A stretch of DNA of 38,322 nt from UBA7692 sp964650845 (GCA_964650845.1 CAZYXR010000026.1:1-38322), one strand, 5' to 3'; shown: positions 1 to 9,113, counted from the first letter of the stretch. Notes: generated by a model not told the origin, from the letters alone. Translations and numbers: made by a program.

Positions 1-19
1 GTTATTATAAAGCAGAAAA

Positions 20-949
20 TTAAGATTCGCTTTGTTGAATTGCCGCTTCTATTTCTGCCAATAAAGTTTCATACTCTGGCAAATGTGCCTGAATGGAATT
101 AGCTTTCAATATTTCACCCGCATAATCGCAAGCATTTTTGGCATCGTAAGCACGATTGGCAGCAAGTAAGCCTTTTGCATAATGCAAGTTGGCAAGTGCA
201 GCATAGCGTTTGTTCGTATATCGCTCAATTATCTTAGCCGACTCGCGCATTAAGTTTACACCAAAATCAATATTTCCCTTTTTAATTTCATAATACCCAA
301 TATTTATCTCTGCTAATCCAATAGCAGATGGCGTATCATTAGCGCGAAGCGTTACAATTTTTTTCAGCAAAGTAATTTTTTCGTCAATCATATCTTCGGG
401 CAGCAGTGTTGCAAAACGATTGTAACACAACGAAATTCCATGACGATCATCCACTGCTTGATAATACTCAAGAGCTTTTTGCGTGTATGCGGTAAGCTCT
501 TTTACCCCCTCGCCTATCCGCACATGTTGCGCTCGGTTGTACCACATCGAAGCAAAAAACCATAGAATCTTCTTATCGTCCGATGTGTTGTAAGGCTCTA
601 ATAATGCAAAGGCTTTTTCATAGATGGCATTCGCATCTGCAAAGCGCGTTTGTATATCATAAGACAAAGCAAGCTGACGAAATAAATCAATAATTCCAGG
701 AACAAATTCTATAGCCAAAATTTCATCAATAATACACTCGCACAATCGGCTGTGTAGATTATACAATTGATGCTTTTGAACAACCTCTGTCATTCTTTCG
801 GCTGCCGATGCAGCCTCTTTGGCATCGCGCTTTTCCATAGCCTCGATGTAGCGTACATAATAGCGATGCATCATTATGGTATAATTAACGCCTAATTCCT
901 TACGGCATTCGCGTATCAGTAATTTCAATGTGCTATCCGAGGTATTCAT
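20..949 (-). CDS. helical-repeat (TPR-like) protein, function unknown
   Basis: This 309-residue protein has no signal peptide or membrane segment and is built almost entirely of predicted amphipathic helices. TPR-like spacing is visible at roughly residues 85-120 (the LALSYDIQTRFADANAIYEK stretch) and again at about 150-180, 200-240 and 250-285. It is probably a cytoplasmic scaffold of the TPR or MalT/LuxR-sensor type but lacks a DNA-binding domain. The ATG start at 949 lies 6 bases after the stop of the GH16-like gene on the same strand, so the two are probably cotranscribed. I do not recognise a specific family, and the partner is unknown. The repeat-protein assignment is inference from helix periodicity. 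Confidence 0.6.
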   Translation of the reverse strand: MNTSDSTLKLLIRECRKELGVNYTIMMHRYYVRYIEAMEKRDAKEAASAAERMTEVVQKHQLYNLHSRLCECIIDEILAIEFVPGIIDLFRQLALSYDIQTRFADANAIYEKAFALLEPYNTSDDKKILWFFASMWYNRAQHVRIGEGVKELTAYTQKALEYYQAVDDRHGISLCYNRFATLLPEDMIDEKITLLKKIVTLRANDTPSAIGLAEINIGYYEIKKGNIDFGVNLMRESAKIIERYTNKRYAALANLHYAKGLLAANRAYDAKNACDYAGEILKANSIQAHLPEYETLLAEIEAAIQQSES

Positions 950-955
950 TAACGG

Positions 956-2689
956 CTACTCTATTTTTATGAAGTCAATAATTGCTTCTTTATCCGACTC
1001 TAAAAAAGGAACAAACGACTGCGTATAGATTGTTCCATCTTGATACAACGGGCTGCCAATCCAAAGAAACAAATGCTTATCGGGCACCGAGATTAAGTCG
1101 GGAGTAAAATCTGCTGTTTCTTTTCCATCTACATACATACGTACACGATTGGGTTCCCAAAGAATTTCGTAAGTATGAAATCTATCAAACCAATCGGGCA
1201 GCAGCTCTTCGCCAATAATGTTGGCTGAAACTTTCGGAAATCTATCAACCGAATATTTTCCGGTCCAAATTTCCATATCGGGTTTTAAGCGTGCATTGGC
1301 ATTGCGCATATAATCTACAACAGCAAAATTTACATTGCTTTTGTTATCCCAGGCCTGCCACTCGTGTGTTGAATTCCATATTTCAAAATCAATTTCATAC
1401 TTCTGAATGCGATGTACCGGATCGGTAAGATAACTGTATGGATGAGTGGTATCCACACTTTCATAATCGCGTTGATACAACCAAATATTATGAATGATTC
1501 CATTTGGTCGCCCTCCCCTACCTGCCATGCGCGGCAGCTTTGCGCGCACAGTTAAATGGCCATACTTAAAAGCCTGACCAAAGAAAAATTCACCCCAAGT
1601 TTTTTGCTTATTTTCTTTGGTAGAGCCGGGAATCAACAATCGAATTCCTTTATTGCTTACCAAAACATTTCTTGCTCTTTGTCCATACTCTGCTTTTACC
1701 ATTCCTGCTTTTGCAATGTTTCCATTTACAAAATCATCGTGCACCCACTCTTCCGAAATCACATCCTTGTACCATCCTGTGCAGGTATCGCAAAGCTGTT
1801 TTTGATCATCTTCAAATGGAACATAAATATGTCCCAGCGCAGTATCGTTTTTGCCATCAAATCTTTCATCTAAAAACACAAACCGAAAATGTTTTGCATC
1901 GGTGTATGCAATGTTTTCTCTTAGTTCTTTTGTGCCATTCAACTGAATTTCGGCAAAAGGGTTTATGGCTTTTAAATTTAGCGAATCGCTTAGTAGTGTA
2001 TTGGTAGAATCATCCTGAACCAGCAAACAAAATTCATAATTGCCGGGGCGCGCAGGCACATTCGCATCATCATCAAACTCGCCTTTGGGGTCTAAGCCAA
2101 TGCGATATGGAATTTTCACAGTTTGTTTTTCGCCTGCGGCAAGTCTTACTTTATACACAGCCGAAGCACCATAAAAATTATCTAAGTAATCGTTCTTGTT
2201 TTTGTTGATAGAATTATCTGTTGCAAACCAATAAGTAGTATTTTGATAAAACAGCCGTAAGTAAAAATCTTTAGTGTGCGAAGTTGTATTGCGTATCTCA
2301 ACACTTGCAGCCAATTTCCCATTTGCCAAACAAGGATTTGGGAACGCCACCTCGGCAAAACGATATACCGTTGAATCAATTCTGTACAAACAATTTTTAC
2401 TGTAAACGTGTGTATATTCAAGTAAATTATCAGTAGCATATCCAAGCGGTTTAAAATCTACTCGCGCACCACAATGCAATGCCGCAACAGAACTTTTATC
2501 TTTAAAAGACGCATTGATTGTGCGATGAAAATATTGTCGCGCAGGTAGCTGCTTCAACATCAACACACTATCAAAATAAGGTTGATTGTATGAATCTGGA
2601 AATAAATAATTCTGTTTTGTACTCCATAAAAGAATCACAAACAACATCACCGATATGGTAGCTACAATAGCGTTAAAAGATTGCTTCAT
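956..2689 (-). CDS. membrane-anchored GH16-like glycoside hydrolase
   Basis: The protein has 577 residues. Residues 7-23 form one hydrophobic segment without a clear signal-peptidase site or lipobox, so the protein is probably anchored with the rest in the periplasm. The region from about 100 to 245 looks like a beta-sandwich module and contains alternating beta-strand residues. The C-terminal part from about 340 to the end resembles glycoside hydrolase family 16 (laminarinase/beta-glucanase type). It carries the catalytic pattern ExDxE as EIDFE at 432-436, preceded by a GHLTVRAKLP strand typical of the family and followed by a WEPNRVRMYVDG strand. GH16 enzymes cleave beta-1,3/1,4 glucans or galactans, but the substrate here cannot be read. 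The gene is 8 bases downstream of the DUF4296 lipoprotein gene and 6 bases upstream of the helical-repeat gene. No SusC/SusD pair is in view. Confidence 0.75.
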   Translation of the reverse strand: MKQSFNAIVATISVMLFVILLWSTKQNYLFPDSYNQPYFDSVLMLKQLPARQYFHRTINASFKDKSSVAALHCGARVDFKPLGYATDNLLEYTHVYSKNCLYRIDSTVYRFAEVAFPNPCLANGKLAASVEIRNTTSHTKDFYLRLFYQNTTYWFATDNSINKNKNDYLDNFYGASAVYKVRLAAGEKQTVKIPYRIGLDPKGEFDDDANVPARPGNYEFCLLVQDDSTNTLLSDSLNLKAINPFAEIQLNGTKELRENIAYTDAKHFRFVFLDERFDGKNDTALGHIYVPFEDDQKQLCDTCTGWYKDVISEEWVHDDFVNGNIAKAGMVKAEYGQRARNVLVSNKGIRLLIPGSTKENKQKTWGEFFFGQAFKYGHLTVRAKLPRMAGRGGRPNGIIHNIWLYQRDYESVDTTHPYSYLTDPVHRIQKYEIDFEIWNSTHEWQAWDNKSNVNFAVVDYMRNANARLKPDMEIWTGKYSVDRFPKVSANIIGEELLPDWFDRFHTYEILWEPNRVRMYVDGKETADFTPDLISVPDKHLFLWIGSPLYQDGTIYTQSFVPFLESDKEAIIDFIKIE

Positions 2690-2697
2690 GAATATTA

Positions 2698-3051
2698 TTA
2701 CTCGGCTTGAATTTTTGCTTGCTCCTTACTTATCTCTGTTACAATGTTGTTATACATACTATCTAACTGATTGGCTTCGTACATGTAATATTTAAAGCTT
2801 CTGTAAAAAGCGGTATCGCTAACATGATGTTTATTAAAAACAGCTTTGTAATACGCTTTGGTAAGCACCTCTGTTGTGCCGTTAGGGTCGCCTTCACGAT
2901 TTGCCAAACCATCCACTAAATGAATATCTTTTAATATCAATTGCATTTGCTGAAATGGAATAACATTCTCATCGCTCGGCACAATAGAATTTTTACTGCC
3001 GCAACCCGAAAAAAGACACACAATAACTACAAATCTTAAAACAAGTTTCAC
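2698..3051 (-). CDS. DUF4296-family lipoprotein
   Basis: This small lipoprotein has a signal peptide ending in the lipobox LFSGC, with the cysteine at residue 17 if the GTG at 3051 is used. I prefer that GTG over the ATG at 3117. The longer reading puts a poorly charged 22-residue extension in front of a good signal peptide, and a TACATTCG box (-7-like) lies just upstream of the GTG. The mature part, about 100 residues, contains the ILKDIHLVDGLANREGD pattern and the C-terminal FYRSFKYYMYEANQLDSMYN helix typical of DUF4296, a Bacteroidota-specific family of unknown function. It is the first gene of an apparent three-gene unit with the GH16-like and helical-repeat genes. Confidence 0.75.
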   Translation of the reverse strand: MKLVLRFVVIVCLFSGCGSKNSIVPSDENVIPFQQMQLILKDIHLVDGLANREGDPNGTTEVLTKAYYKAVFNKHHVSDTAFYRSFKYYMYEANQLDSMYNNIVTEISKEQAKIQAE

Positions 3052-3055
3052 GCCC

Positions 3056-3063
3056 CGAATGTA
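3056..3063 (-). promoter_or_regulatory. possible -7 element before the DUF4296 gene
   Basis: On the minus strand this reads TACATTCG, one mismatch from the Bacteroidota -7 consensus TAnnTTTG. It sits 4 bases before the GTG chosen as the start, so a transcript would be almost leaderless. No TTG lies at the expected 19-base spacing, so this is weak support. Confidence 0.3.
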
Positions 3064-3353
3064 GTTGATGAACAGTAAAATATTACACGAATTTTTACAA
3101 GGCAGGAAACACATCATCCATCATAAAGCATAAAAACAAAATTTTAAAAGGAAATTCCAAAACCATTACAATTCCTTGTAGCATATTACTCAACATAAAA
3201 AACACGAATCCACAAATAAATTCAAGTGCTTTACTCGTCCATTCATAGCTTTCAATCATTTAAGATTGAAAAGGGATGCAGTATATTTTGACAACAATAT
3301 CACTCTTAATACTATTCGACAAAATGAGTTTTTCGGGCGTTCCTTAAAATAAA
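3064..3353. other. non-coding interval with a small inverted repeat
   Basis: AT-rich spacer between the LUD gene and the DUF4296 gene, both on the minus strand. I see no convincing ORF. The only structure is an 8-base inverted repeat TTTCAATC/GATTGAAA at 3250-3257 and 3264-3271 with a 6-base loop. It lacks a flanking T-run on either strand, so it is not an obvious terminator. Confidence 0.4.
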
Positions 3354-3385
3354 AAAGGCTGTACTCATCAATGAATACAGCCTTT
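3354..3385 (-). terminator. Rho-independent terminator of the ftsH-LUD unit
   Basis: An inverted repeat with 10-base arms (AAAGGCTGTA at 3354-3363 and TACAGCCTTT at 3376-3385) is followed on the minus strand by TTTTTTATTTTA. It lies 18 bases past the stop of the LUD-domain gene, in the right orientation to end the rsfS-ftsH-LUD transcript. Confidence 0.85.
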
Positions 3386-3403
3386 CTAAACATCTAAAAT
3401 GAA

Positions 3404-4183
3404 CTACGGACGCACACTGGTTGGAATCAACTCATCAACCAAAATTACATACACATTTTTTGTTCCCTCAGCACGCAATATCAAGCGACTTTGGTCATAC
3501 AAATGTCCTGCTTCAGCATCATTCAACTTCAACACAGAAGGCAACTCCGGTTTATGCAGTTTATTAAAACGCTGCAAGCCATTTGCCAATGTAGAACTTA
3601 GCTTAGACACATCAGCAAGAATGATATGCACATCAGGAAAACACGAAAGTGTTCTGCGCGAAGCTTGTTTTGGATTGAAGATAATGCTGCCGTCTTCGGC
3701 AATCAAATTCTCGCAAAGCGAAATTGCTGCATTGGAATTTTCGATAGTAAACCCTATTGAACCTTTTTGGAAATTGTAATTGCAAAAAGCATCTTTAATT
3801 TCATTCTCCCATGTAAACACATGATGCCAATTGTTTTCAACCTTCAATGCTTTCAACTCTTCAATTGCATCAGCTACGGTTTCGCAATACAAAAACTTAC
3901 CACCTTGCTCAATAAATTTTTCAGCAAAACGAATATCTAAATCTGTTTGCACTTCATCGGTGGCGATTGTTGGTGCAGAAGGCGAAACAGTTCTTACTCC
4001 CACAGGTGGCGAAGTAGAAATTGGCTCGTTAATAATATCGGCAAATGATGAAGGGCGAGGCACCTCGTTTTCATCAAAGCCAACTACCTTGCGAGTTGGC
4101 ATTGCTACTGTATCTTTTTCCTCGTTGCTTGAATTGAACAAACTTTTAAATCGAGAAAAAATTCCGGTCTCTTCAGTAAACAT
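3404..4183 (-). CDS. LUD-domain protein (LutC/YkgG-like)
   Basis: The protein has 259 residues. The first 80 or so are polar and low in complexity. From about residue 85 to the end it matches the LUD (DUF162) fold of LutC/YkgG, with the late motif SNAAISLCENLIAEDGSI, a PDVHIILADVSKL strand and the C-terminal GTKNVYVILVDE strand. LutC is part of the LutABC lactate oxidation complex in Bacillus, but no lutA or lutB lies nearby, so lactate use should not be assumed. In many Bacteroidota a single LUD gene sits directly after ftsH, as here: its start is 72 bases after the ftsH stop, and a terminator follows its own stop. The role in that setting is unknown to me. Confidence 0.8.
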   Translation of the reverse strand: MFTEETGIFSRFKSLFNSSNEEKDTVAMPTRKVVGFDENEVPRPSSFADIINEPISTSPPVGVRTVSPSAPTIATDEVQTDLDIRFAEKFIEQGGKFLYCETVADAIEELKALKVENNWHHVFTWENEIKDAFCNYNFQKGSIGFTIENSNAAISLCENLIAEDGSIIFNPKQASRRTLSCFPDVHIILADVSKLSSTLANGLQRFNKLHKPELPSVLKLNDAEAGHLYDQSRLILRAEGTKNVYVILVDELIPTSVRP

Positions 4184-4255
4184 GTTTGCGTGTTGATTGG
4201 TTGTGGACTATTTCCGAAGTCCAAAACAACACTTTAATGCTTACGCAGCAACGAT

Positions 4256-6358
4256 TTACCCCTTGTCATTCTCAACAGCAGAATTGTCTGTGTTCACATT
4301 TGTAGATACATCTAACACTGAATCGGTAGGAACCGATTCAGTTGTTGCTGCTTGAGTGTTGTCTGGCACCTCCGGTTTATCAAAAGGGCGTTTGCCAATC
4401 AAGCGCTCTAAATCATCTTTAAACAGCACTTCTTTTTCCAACAATTCTTTTGCAAGTACCTCTACCGCTTCGCGCTTATCGGTAAGCAATTGAATGGCAC
4501 GTTGATATTGTTTATCAATTAATTTGCGCACCTCCTCGTCCATCATTGTTGCAGTTTCGTCCGAAAATGGTTTACTAAAACCACTACTTTGCTGCATCAT
4601 ATCATAGAAGCTTACATTACCTACTTTTTCATTCATACCAAATATACTCACCATAGCATAAGCTACACGGGTAACGTGGTCTAAATCATTTTGAGCACCG
4701 GTAGAAATTTTATCGAACACCACTTTCTCGGCCGCTCTGCCGGCCAATGTCATACACATCCTGTCGTTCATTTCCTCAATGGTTTCAAGGTATTTCTCTT
4801 TAGGCAAATATTGCGCATAACCCAATGCCGCAACACCTCTTGGCACTATAGATACTTTTACTAATGGATGCGCATGCTCTAAGAACCAACCGCTCACAGC
4901 GTGTCCGGCTTCGTGATAAGCAATAATCTTTTTCTCATCAGGAGAAATCAATTTATTTTTCTTTTCAAGCCCTCCTATGCTGCGGTCTATGGCATCGTTA
5001 AAGTCTTGCATATCCACTTGCACTTTATCTCTGCGCGCAGCTATCAATGCAGCTTCATTACAAATATTTGCAATATCGGCTCCTGCAAAACCTGGTGTTT
5101 GCGCAGCCAACTTATCGGCATCAACCTCGGGCGCAATTTTAATTGACTTTAAATGCACTCTAAAAATCTGTGCACGACCAGTCAAATCAGGTTTATCAAT
5201 ACTTATAACTCTATCAAATCTTCCTGGGCGCAACAATGCCGAATCCAATACATCTTGACGGTTAGTGGCAGCAACAATAATTACACCTTTCTCGCTGCTA
5301 AAACCATCCATTTCTACCAATAACTGGTTCAATGTATTCTCGCGCTCATCGTTGCTGGCAATCATATTTTTACCTCGCGCTCTACCTATTGCATCAATCT
5401 CATCAATAAAAATAATACAAGGGGCTTTCTCTCTTGCCTGGCGGAACAAATCGCGTACACGCGATGCGCCCACACCTACAAACATTTCTACAAAATCGGA
5501 ACCACTGATTGAAAAGAACGGAACTTTTGCTTCGCCAGCCATTGCCTTAGCAATAAGTGTTTTACCTGTTCCCGGAGGCCCCACCAACAAAGCTCCTTTA
5601 GGAATTTTACCTCCCAGCAAAGTATATTTCTGTGGGTTTTTAAGAAAACTCACAATCTCTTGTACTTCTACTTTTGCTTCATCCAATCCGGCTACATCAT
5701 CAAATGTGATGTTGATTTTTTCATCTTTATCAAACAGCACAGCTTTCGATCGCCCAATATTGAAAATTTGCCCACCGGCACCGCCCATTCCACCGCCCAC
5801 TCTGCGCATAATAAATAACCAAATACCAACAAACAGCAACACCGGTAACACCCAACCTAATAAATCGCGAAACCAATCATTGCGGGTTTGAAACTGCAAA
5901 TCTACCGGAGTAAGTTGTGGATTCTGTTTATAAAATTCCGACAAAAATCTATCAAAAGCATCGTTGGAAGCCACCGATAAAAAGAAGTGCGGACCTCTAT
6001 TTATCATACCAAATTTTGTTTTGGAAATATCCTTGTAAGCATCTTTAGAAAGGCTCGTATCGCGCAGATACACTTCTGCTACCTCCTTATTTACAATTAC
6101 AATTTTTTCCACCTCATTTTGTTCAAGCATTGCTTTCAACTTCTGTTGCGATGTTTCTTCAACTCGCGTTTGGAAGTAGTTCATATTGAGCGAAAACAAA
6201 ATAAATACCCCAAGCAAAATATACACCCACAGGTAATTGAATTTCGGATCCTCTATTTTGGGGCGCGGAATACGTTTAGGCTTTTTTTCGTTGTTGGTAG
6301 TGTCTTTAGCGTCCTTATTTTCTTTGTTGTCCATTTCTTTAAAATTCTCTTTATCCAA
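4256..6358 (-). CDS. ftsH: ATP-dependent zinc metalloprotease FtsH
   Basis: FtsH is the membrane-bound AAA+ protease that extracts and degrades damaged membrane proteins and some regulators. In order: a charged cytoplasmic N-terminus, TM1 at about 43-60, a periplasmic domain, TM2 at about 168-185, and a glycine-rich linker. The AAA module follows, with Walker A GPPGTGKT at 260-267, Walker B IIFIDE at 315-320 and the second region of homology ATNRQDVLDSALLRPGRFDR ending at 383. The M41 zinc site HEAGH is at 482-486. The C-terminal 40 residues are an acidic, Thr/Asn-rich tail. At 700 residues it is slightly longer than E. coli FtsH, as usual for Bacteroidota. It is flanked on the same strand by rsfS upstream and the LUD gene downstream. 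Confidence 0.98.
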   Translation of the reverse strand: MDKENFKEMDNKENKDAKDTTNNEKKPKRIPRPKIEDPKFNYLWVYILLGVFILFSLNMNYFQTRVEETSQQKLKAMLEQNEVEKIVIVNKEVAEVYLRDTSLSKDAYKDISKTKFGMINRGPHFFLSVASNDAFDRFLSEFYKQNPQLTPVDLQFQTRNDWFRDLLGWVLPVLLFVGIWLFIMRRVGGGMGGAGGQIFNIGRSKAVLFDKDEKINITFDDVAGLDEAKVEVQEIVSFLKNPQKYTLLGGKIPKGALLVGPPGTGKTLIAKAMAGEAKVPFFSISGSDFVEMFVGVGASRVRDLFRQAREKAPCIIFIDEIDAIGRARGKNMIASNDERENTLNQLLVEMDGFSSEKGVIIVAATNRQDVLDSALLRPGRFDRVISIDKPDLTGRAQIFRVHLKSIKIAPEVDADKLAAQTPGFAGADIANICNEAALIAARRDKVQVDMQDFNDAIDRSIGGLEKKNKLISPDEKKIIAYHEAGHAVSGWFLEHAHPLVKVSIVPRGVAALGYAQYLPKEKYLETIEEMNDRMCMTLAGRAAEKVVFDKISTGAQNDLDHVTRVAYAMVSIFGMNEKVGNVSFYDMMQQSSGFSKPFSDETATMMDEEVRKLIDKQYQRAIQLLTDKREAVEVLAKELLEKEVLFKDDLERLIGKRPFDKPEVPDNTQAATTESVPTDSVLDVSTNVNTDNSAVENDKG

Positions 6359-6474
6359 TTTGTGTAACCATGACGGCTACCACTTTAATATATTGTTAAT
6401 AGTGCCATTTGTAATGTAAATTAGTTCTTGCCCCCAGCTCCTACCTCAAAGCGCATCAATCACTCCCATTCATC

Positions 6475-6840
6475 TTAATCTTCATGCAATGTTCTTTTGG
6501 CATCATGCCATAAATCGTCCAACTGATAAAAATCGCGCTTCTCGCGATGAAAAATATGAACAATCACATCAGAAAAATCTAAAATTATCCACTCGGAATT
6601 TTTCGAGCCTTCTGTTTGAAAAGGCATTGCTCCGTTCATTTCAGTATCCTTTAACACGCCCGCGCCCAAAGCACGCACCTGAGTGTTAGAGTCGCCATGT
6701 GCAATGATGAAAAAATCCGTTGGCCTGTCATTAAGTTTGCGCAAGTCAAGGGTTACAACATCCTGCCCCTTTTTTTCTAAAAGTGCCTCTACAATAATTT
6801 TGCGCAATTTCGCAGTGGTTAATAAAGTTTGTTTTGCCAA
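6475..6840 (-). CDS. rsfS: ribosomal silencing factor RsfS
   Basis: RsfS (Iojap/DUF143) binds ribosomal protein L14 on the 50S subunit and blocks subunit joining when nutrients are scarce. The 121-residue length is normal. Family marks are DFFIIAHGDSNTQVRAL near residue 50, EGSKNSEWIILDFSDVIVHIF near residue 85 and the C-terminal YQLDDLWHDAKR. It lies upstream of ftsH on the same strand, an arrangement common in Bacteroidota, and is divergent from birA with only 53 bases between starts. On the minus strand TACTTTCG (plus positions 6867-6874) resembles a -7 element about 27 bases before its ATG. Confidence 0.95.
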   Translation of the reverse strand: MAKQTLLTTAKLRKIIVEALLEKKGQDVVTLDLRKLNDRPTDFFIIAHGDSNTQVRALGAGVLKDTEMNGAMPFQTEGSKNSEWIILDFSDVIVHIFHREKRDFYQLDDLWHDAKRTLHED

Positions 6841-6893
6841 TCGTTTTGTTTTAATGAATCAATACGCGAAAGTAACAAAATCAATACATTTAG

Positions 6894-7649
6894 ATGGAAG
6901 GAGCGCCATTATTTACAGGAATTCACATTGTGGAATTGGAAGAAACCGATTCTACCAACAATTATGCAAAACAAATGCTTACCGAAGCAAAACCTTTGGA
7001 AGGCACTGTTATCATTGCCCATAACCAAACTAAAGGCCGTGGGCAACAAGGTAACACTTGGCAAACAGAAAAAGGGAAAAACCTTACATGCAGCTACATT
7101 TTGTATCCGGTTTTTTTGGGGGCCGACAAACATTTTTACCTAAACATGGTAGTAAGTTTGGCGGTAAAAGAAGTATGCGAAATTTACTTAGAAGATGAAG
7201 TAAAAGTAAAGTGGCCCAACGATATTTATTTTGGTAAAAACAAAATTGCCGGGATTTTGATTGAAAATTCGATACGTGGCTCTTCGGTAATTACATCAGT
7301 GGCAGGTATCGGTATCAACGTAAATCAAACTTTGTTTGACGAATCTTTACCTAATCCATCATCATTAAAATTGCTTACCGAACGTGAAATAAGTATTCAA
7401 GAAGTAATGCATCAACTCTCTATTTATTTAGAAAAATATTATTTGCAACTAAGAAAGGGCAACTTTCATTTTCTACAAAGAGCATATACCGAAGCATTGT
7501 TTCGATACAATCAAACCGCCAATTTTAAAAGAGGCGAACAAGTTATAAAGGGAGAAGTGGCCGGCATTGCCCGCGATGGAAAATTGATCATTCACAGCAA
7601 TGGAAAGGAACTACGTTTTACCATGCAGGAAATTCAATTTGTAATATAA
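6894..7649 (+). CDS. birA: biotin--[acetyl-CoA carboxylase] ligase
   Basis: This enzyme activates biotin with ATP to biotinyl-AMP and transfers it to the carrier lysine of biotin-dependent carboxylases. The 251-residue protein is the catalytic (class I) form with no N-terminal helix-turn-helix, so it should not act as a biotin-operon repressor. Motifs are STNNYAK at about 20-26, the biotinyl-AMP loop GRGQQGNTW at 48-56, KWPND at 106-110 and GIGINVN at 138-144, followed by the small SH3-like C-terminal domain. It is divergent from rsfS. The next gene starts only 5 bases after its stop, so the two are probably cotranscribed. A TACATTTA box ends two bases before the ATG, suggesting a leaderless or near-leaderless message. 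Confidence 0.94.
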   Translation: MEGAPLFTGIHIVELEETDSTNNYAKQMLTEAKPLEGTVIIAHNQTKGRGQQGNTWQTEKGKNLTCSYILYPVFLGADKHFYLNMVVSLAVKEVCEIYLEDEVKVKWPNDIYFGKNKIAGILIENSIRGSSVITSVAGIGINVNQTLFDESLPNPSSLKLLTEREISIQEVMHQLSIYLEKYYLQLRKGNFHFLQRAYTEALFRYNQTANFKRGEQVIKGEVAGIARDGKLIIHSNGKELRFTMQEIQFVI

Positions 7650-7654
7650 TTGAG

Positions 7655-8428
7655 ATGAGCGCGCAACTACATATTACACTTGTTCAAACAGAAATACACT
7701 GGGAAAACACAGCTGCAAACCTTGCTATGCTGGATGAAAAGTTATTGCCCATTATCGAAACCGATATTATTGTTCTACCCGAAATGTTCACCACAGGTTT
7801 CAGCATGAATACCTCTTTGGCAGAAACAATGAGCGGCAACACTTTTTGCTGGATGAAAAAAATTGCCGCCCAAAAAAAATGCGTTGTAATTGGCTCGGTA
7901 ATGATTACAGAAGATAACAAATTTTACAATCGTGCCATTTGGGTGCGTTATGACGGAACTTTCGACTATTATGACAAACGTCATCTATTCTCTTTATCCG
8001 ATGAGCCAAAGCATTACACTGCTGGCAACAAAATAGTAGTAACAGAGGTAAAAGGGTGGAAACTGCTACTACAAATATGCTTCGATTTGCGCTTCCCCGT
8101 ATGGAGCAGAAACACGCACAACTATGATGCAATAATATATGTAGCCAATTGGCCACAAAAAAGAAATTTGGCTTGGAAAACACTACTGCAAGCCCGCGCT
8201 ATCGAAAACCAAAGCTACGTTGTAGGCCTTAACAGAGTTGGATATGACGGCAATAACATTTACCACTCAGGTGATTCGGTCGTTATTACTGCCGAAGGCC
8301 ACTATTTATATGAAAAAAGCGATATGGAAGACCTGTTTACTATCACTATCAATCACGAATCGCTAATGGAAACTCGACACAAGTTTCCGTTCCTCCAAGA
8401 AAAAGATTTTTTTGAGATTAAACCTTGA
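7655..8428 (+). CDS. nitrilase-superfamily omega-amidase-like hydrolase
   Basis: This 257-residue C-N hydrolase has the complete nitrilase triad: Glu43 in LPEMFTTGFS, Lys108 in YYDKRHLFS and Cys142 in LLQICFDLRFPVW. The KRHLFS and CFDLRFPVW contexts match the omega-amidase branch (YafV/NIT2). Those enzymes hydrolyse alpha-ketoglutaramate or alpha-ketosuccinamate to the keto acid plus ammonia, repairing by-products of glutamine transamination. That substrate is inferred from family resemblance and is not shown by the sequence. No signal peptide is present, so it is cytoplasmic. It sits 5 bases after birA, probably in the same transcript. Confidence 0.88.
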   Translation: MSAQLHITLVQTEIHWENTAANLAMLDEKLLPIIETDIIVLPEMFTTGFSMNTSLAETMSGNTFCWMKKIAAQKKCVVIGSVMITEDNKFYNRAIWVRYDGTFDYYDKRHLFSLSDEPKHYTAGNKIVVTEVKGWKLLLQICFDLRFPVWSRNTHNYDAIIYVANWPQKRNLAWKTLLQARAIENQSYVVGLNRVGYDGNNIYHSGDSVVITAEGHYLYEKSDMEDLFTITINHESLMETRHKFPFLQEKDFFEIKP

Positions 8429-8445
8429 GTAAAATATACAATCTG

Positions 8446-8475
8446 TTGCACCAAAATAACCGAATTCTTACTTTG
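8446..8475 (+). promoter_or_regulatory. Bacteroidota-type promoter of the 192-residue secreted protein
   Basis: TTG at 8446-8448, exactly 19 bases, then TTACTTTG at 8468-8475. This matches TTG-N19-TAnnTTTG with a single mismatch in the -7 box. It would give a leader of about 50 bases before the ATG at 8535. Confidence 0.65.
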
Positions 8476-8534
8476 CACTTGCAAGATTGAATTAAGTTAT
8501 TCTTTTTTGTAACACATTTAAAAACAACAGATTT

Positions 8535-9113
8535 ATGAAAAAACTTACTTTCCTACTTGCTGCAATTGTAACAATTGCTACTACAACTTTTGCTCAGGAC
8601 GTACAAATTCCTGACTTTAAATTAACACCAATGCTTGTAAAAAGCGATGGCACATTAAGCAGACTTGAAAAACCTACCAGTGAGGTAAAATCAAAAACTA
8701 AAGGATTCAGCTACGGTGCAAGCGCGGTTACTTTTTTGAACATCTTAGGTGGAAGTTCATCAGTAAAAATTGATCCAAGCGAAGCCAATTTCATTATTAA
8801 ACTAAATGATGCAGAAACTGACCCAGAAGGTTTCTTGTATATCACTAAAGTAATTGTTGCTAAAGACACTCGCGAATTAGAGTTAGCACAATCTGCAGCA
8901 GTTGGTGCAATGATGTTTGGTGGCGGAAAAGGTAAATCAGTTCAACGCGATGACATCAAAGCTGAATTTACTAAAGTAGCTCCCGGGGTTTACAAATTTG
9001 TACCTTCTACTCCACTAACTCCTGGAACCGAGTGGGGCATTGTACTTCCTGGTAATGTAGCTTACTGCTTTGCAACTACCGGTACTGCGCCAAAAGGCAA
9101 AAAGAAGAAATAA
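8535..9113 (+). CDS. secreted protein of unknown function
   Basis: The protein has 192 residues, with a clear Sec signal peptide cleaved after about residue 20 (TTTFAQ-DVQ). The mature part contains alternating beta-strand segments, a glycine-rich stretch MMFGGGKGKS near 130 and a strongly basic end GKKKK. It has no cysteine pair, lipobox or sorting domain, so it is likely periplasmic or exported in an unknown way. I do not recognise a family. It stands alone between its own promoter (8446-8475) and a strong terminator (9138-9168), so it is a single-gene transcript. Confidence 0.75.
   Translation: MKKLTFLLAAIVTIATTTFAQDVQIPDFKLTPMLVKSDGTLSRLEKPTSEVKSKTKGFSYGASAVTFLNILGGSSSVKIDPSEANFIIKLNDAETDPEGFLYITKVIVAKDTRELELAQSAAVGAMMFGGGKGKSVQRDDIKAEFTKVAPGVYKFVPSTPLTPGTEWGIVLPGNVAYCFATTGTAPKGKKKK

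Noticed and set aside
3250..3271. TTTCAATC/GATTGAAA repeat as a CRISPR repeat or terminator
   Set aside because: It occurs once, has no spaced copies and no T-run after it.
5265..5891. 208-codon open frame on the plus strand opposite ftsH
   Set aside because: It lies wholly within the conserved ftsH catalytic region, its product has no recognisable fold or signal, and its length follows from codon bias of the opposite strand.
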